A stretch of 64,000 nucleotides of DNA, taken from NCBI RefSeq assembly GCF_900129965.1, contig NZ_FQXM01000011.1, positions 74,419 through 138,418 on the forward strand, given 5' to 3'. Source of the stretch: Clostridium grantii DSM 8605. GTDB taxonomy: Bacteria; Bacillota; Clostridia; Clostridiales; Clostridiaceae. The notes beneath the pieces are model-generated. The model was not told the origin of the DNA. It saw only the letters and a list, made by a program, of their open reading frames with translations, and searched no databases. The position numbers and the translations under genes are program-made. Position 1 is the stretch's first letter. Each line of letters opens with the position of its first letter. This document shows positions 63,254 through 64,000 of this stretch, piece after piece.

Positions 63254-63943
63254 TTAATATTTTTTTGCTTTAATATTATCAATATGAGCTTTTTTAACTA
63301 TTTCATCAGCCAATATGTATTTTTGTAATTTTGAATATAGATTATTCACTTCTTCAACTGTCATTATTTTAGGAGACTTGTCTATATCGTTCTTAATAGT
63401 ACGTAGCAAACTATTTCTCTTAATAACTTTAACATTAGGAGAAGTAACAGTAATTTTCTTAAGTGTACAACGCTCACTAAATATAATATATGATTTATAA
63501 AAATCTTCCTTATTAATCCCCAATGTATCTTTCAAAGCACTAATATGTCCTTTATTCTGCCATATTGGATTATAAAATTTATTTTTCTGTTTGTTTTGAA
63601 GTGATTGAGTCCAGTTCTTATTTTTTTCATCACCAAAAATCCACCCACTATAATTCTTTGACTCAAACACATAAATACCCGTTTCTGAAAGCATTATTAA
63701 ATCAACCTCTGTTGTTGAACCATCTGCCTTTGGTAAATATATATTTGTCATAAGTTTATTCTGCTTACCCAACTTTTCTAGATATGAAAAAGTCAAAAAT
63801 TCACCATAATTTCCTTTATCAAATACTGTTTTAAAAAAACTATTTCCACTAGCAATTTTGTACTTTGATCCCCTATATCTACTGTATTTTGGTAAAATAA
63901 TTATTCCTACTGCCACTAAAAAATAAAATATTAATATTTCCAA
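63254..63943 (-). CDS. NERD-domain membrane protein
   Basis: A 229-aa protein with one N-terminal membrane helix (ILIFYFLVAVGIIILP) and a NERD (nuclease-related) domain, clear from NYGEFLTFSYLEKLGKQNKL, then STTEVDLIMLSETGIYVFES and KNYSGWIFG (the D...E-x-K core). Members may process nucleic acids at the membrane; the role is not known. The start is a TTG at 63943 behind GGGGTGAT. It closes the defence island at the right edge. Confidence 0.8.
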   Translation of the reverse strand: MEILIFYFLVAVGIIILPKYSRYRGSKYKIASGNSFFKTVFDKGNYGEFLTFSYLEKLGKQNKLMTNIYLPKADGSTTEVDLIMLSETGIYVFESKNYSGWIFGDEKNKNWTQSLQNKQKNKFYNPIWQNKGHISALKDTLGINKEDFYKSYIIFSERCTLKKITVTSPNVKVIKRNSLLRTIKNDIDKSPKIMTVEEVNNLYSKLQKYILADEIVKKAHIDNIKAKKY

Positions 63944-64000
63944 CTAGTATCACCCCTAATTTGCATTTTTTTAAAATTCTCTGATTCTATGTAAAAAAAA

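Overview
The window is very AT-rich and comes from a low-GC, spore-forming Firmicute, most likely a Clostridium. The evidence is a GerAB-type spore germination permease, YesM/YesN-like two-component proteins, strong AGGAGG ribosome binding sites and many clostridial lipoprotein and transposase families. No rRNA, tRNA or CRISPR array was recognised. Most long genes lie on the minus strand.

Layout. (1) 1-9.9 kb holds a carbohydrate uptake and regulation block. A sugar ABC transporter (binding protein plus two permeases, one cut by the window edge) follows a YesN/YesM-like two-component system. A sulfatase and an AraC regulator lie beside it, which suggests use of a sulfated glycan. (2) 9.9-17.9 kb is mixed: a CorC/HlyC-type protein, a sigma factor with a membrane-anchored beta-propeller protein, a DJ-1-like protein and a lipoprotein, among remnants of katG, chemotaxis receptors, an HTH regulator and a second sugar permease. 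(3) 17.9-33 kb is a decayed, repeat-rich region. It has Rpn-type nuclease/transposase genes, damaged AlbA/Schlafen-type ATPase copies, an Lgt-like protein, GerAB, a flavoprotein, a prepilin-like protein and pieces of IS605 (tnpB), IS4 and IS1182 elements. (4) 33.2-42.5 kb is the most interesting part. It is a compact minus-strand RiPP (ribosomally made, modified peptide) locus: two short hydrophobic precursor candidates, an M50 protease, a ThiF/E1-like protein with a membrane tail, an ABC exporter, a 50-residue membrane peptide, a PqqD-like recognition protein, a B12-binding radical SAM enzyme and a YcaO protein. (5) 42.6-49 kb is again repeat-rich: a degenerate group II intron, a HepT/MntA toxin-antitoxin pair, a AAA ATPase split by a 104-bp mobile element, a second Rpn gene and an IS4 fragment. 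(6) 48.9-64 kb is a defence island: a Nudix hydrolase, a PLD/DUF3427 helicase, a DUF2357/DUF524 nuclease, an AIPR protein, a HhH iron-sulfur protein, a MutH/Sau3AI-like nuclease, a DpnII-type restriction system with two adenine methyltransferases, a third methyltransferase and a NERD protein.

Several short repeat families recur from 18 to 63 kb: a palindromic repeat of about 80 bp (PR-A), a 34-bp core (RC) with a 172-bp long form, a 104-bp inverted-repeat element in three copies, and an IS605-type end in two copies. Many gene remnants stop exactly at these repeats, so they look like junctions where the accessory DNA has been rearranged.

How the genes work together. The RiPP genes overlap or nearly abut, so they look like one transcription unit that makes, modifies, trims and exports a peptide. 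The restriction genes combine at least one and possibly two nucleases of GATC-cutting families with methyltransferases able to protect the host. All functional statements rest on recognising family motifs by eye; no search was run.
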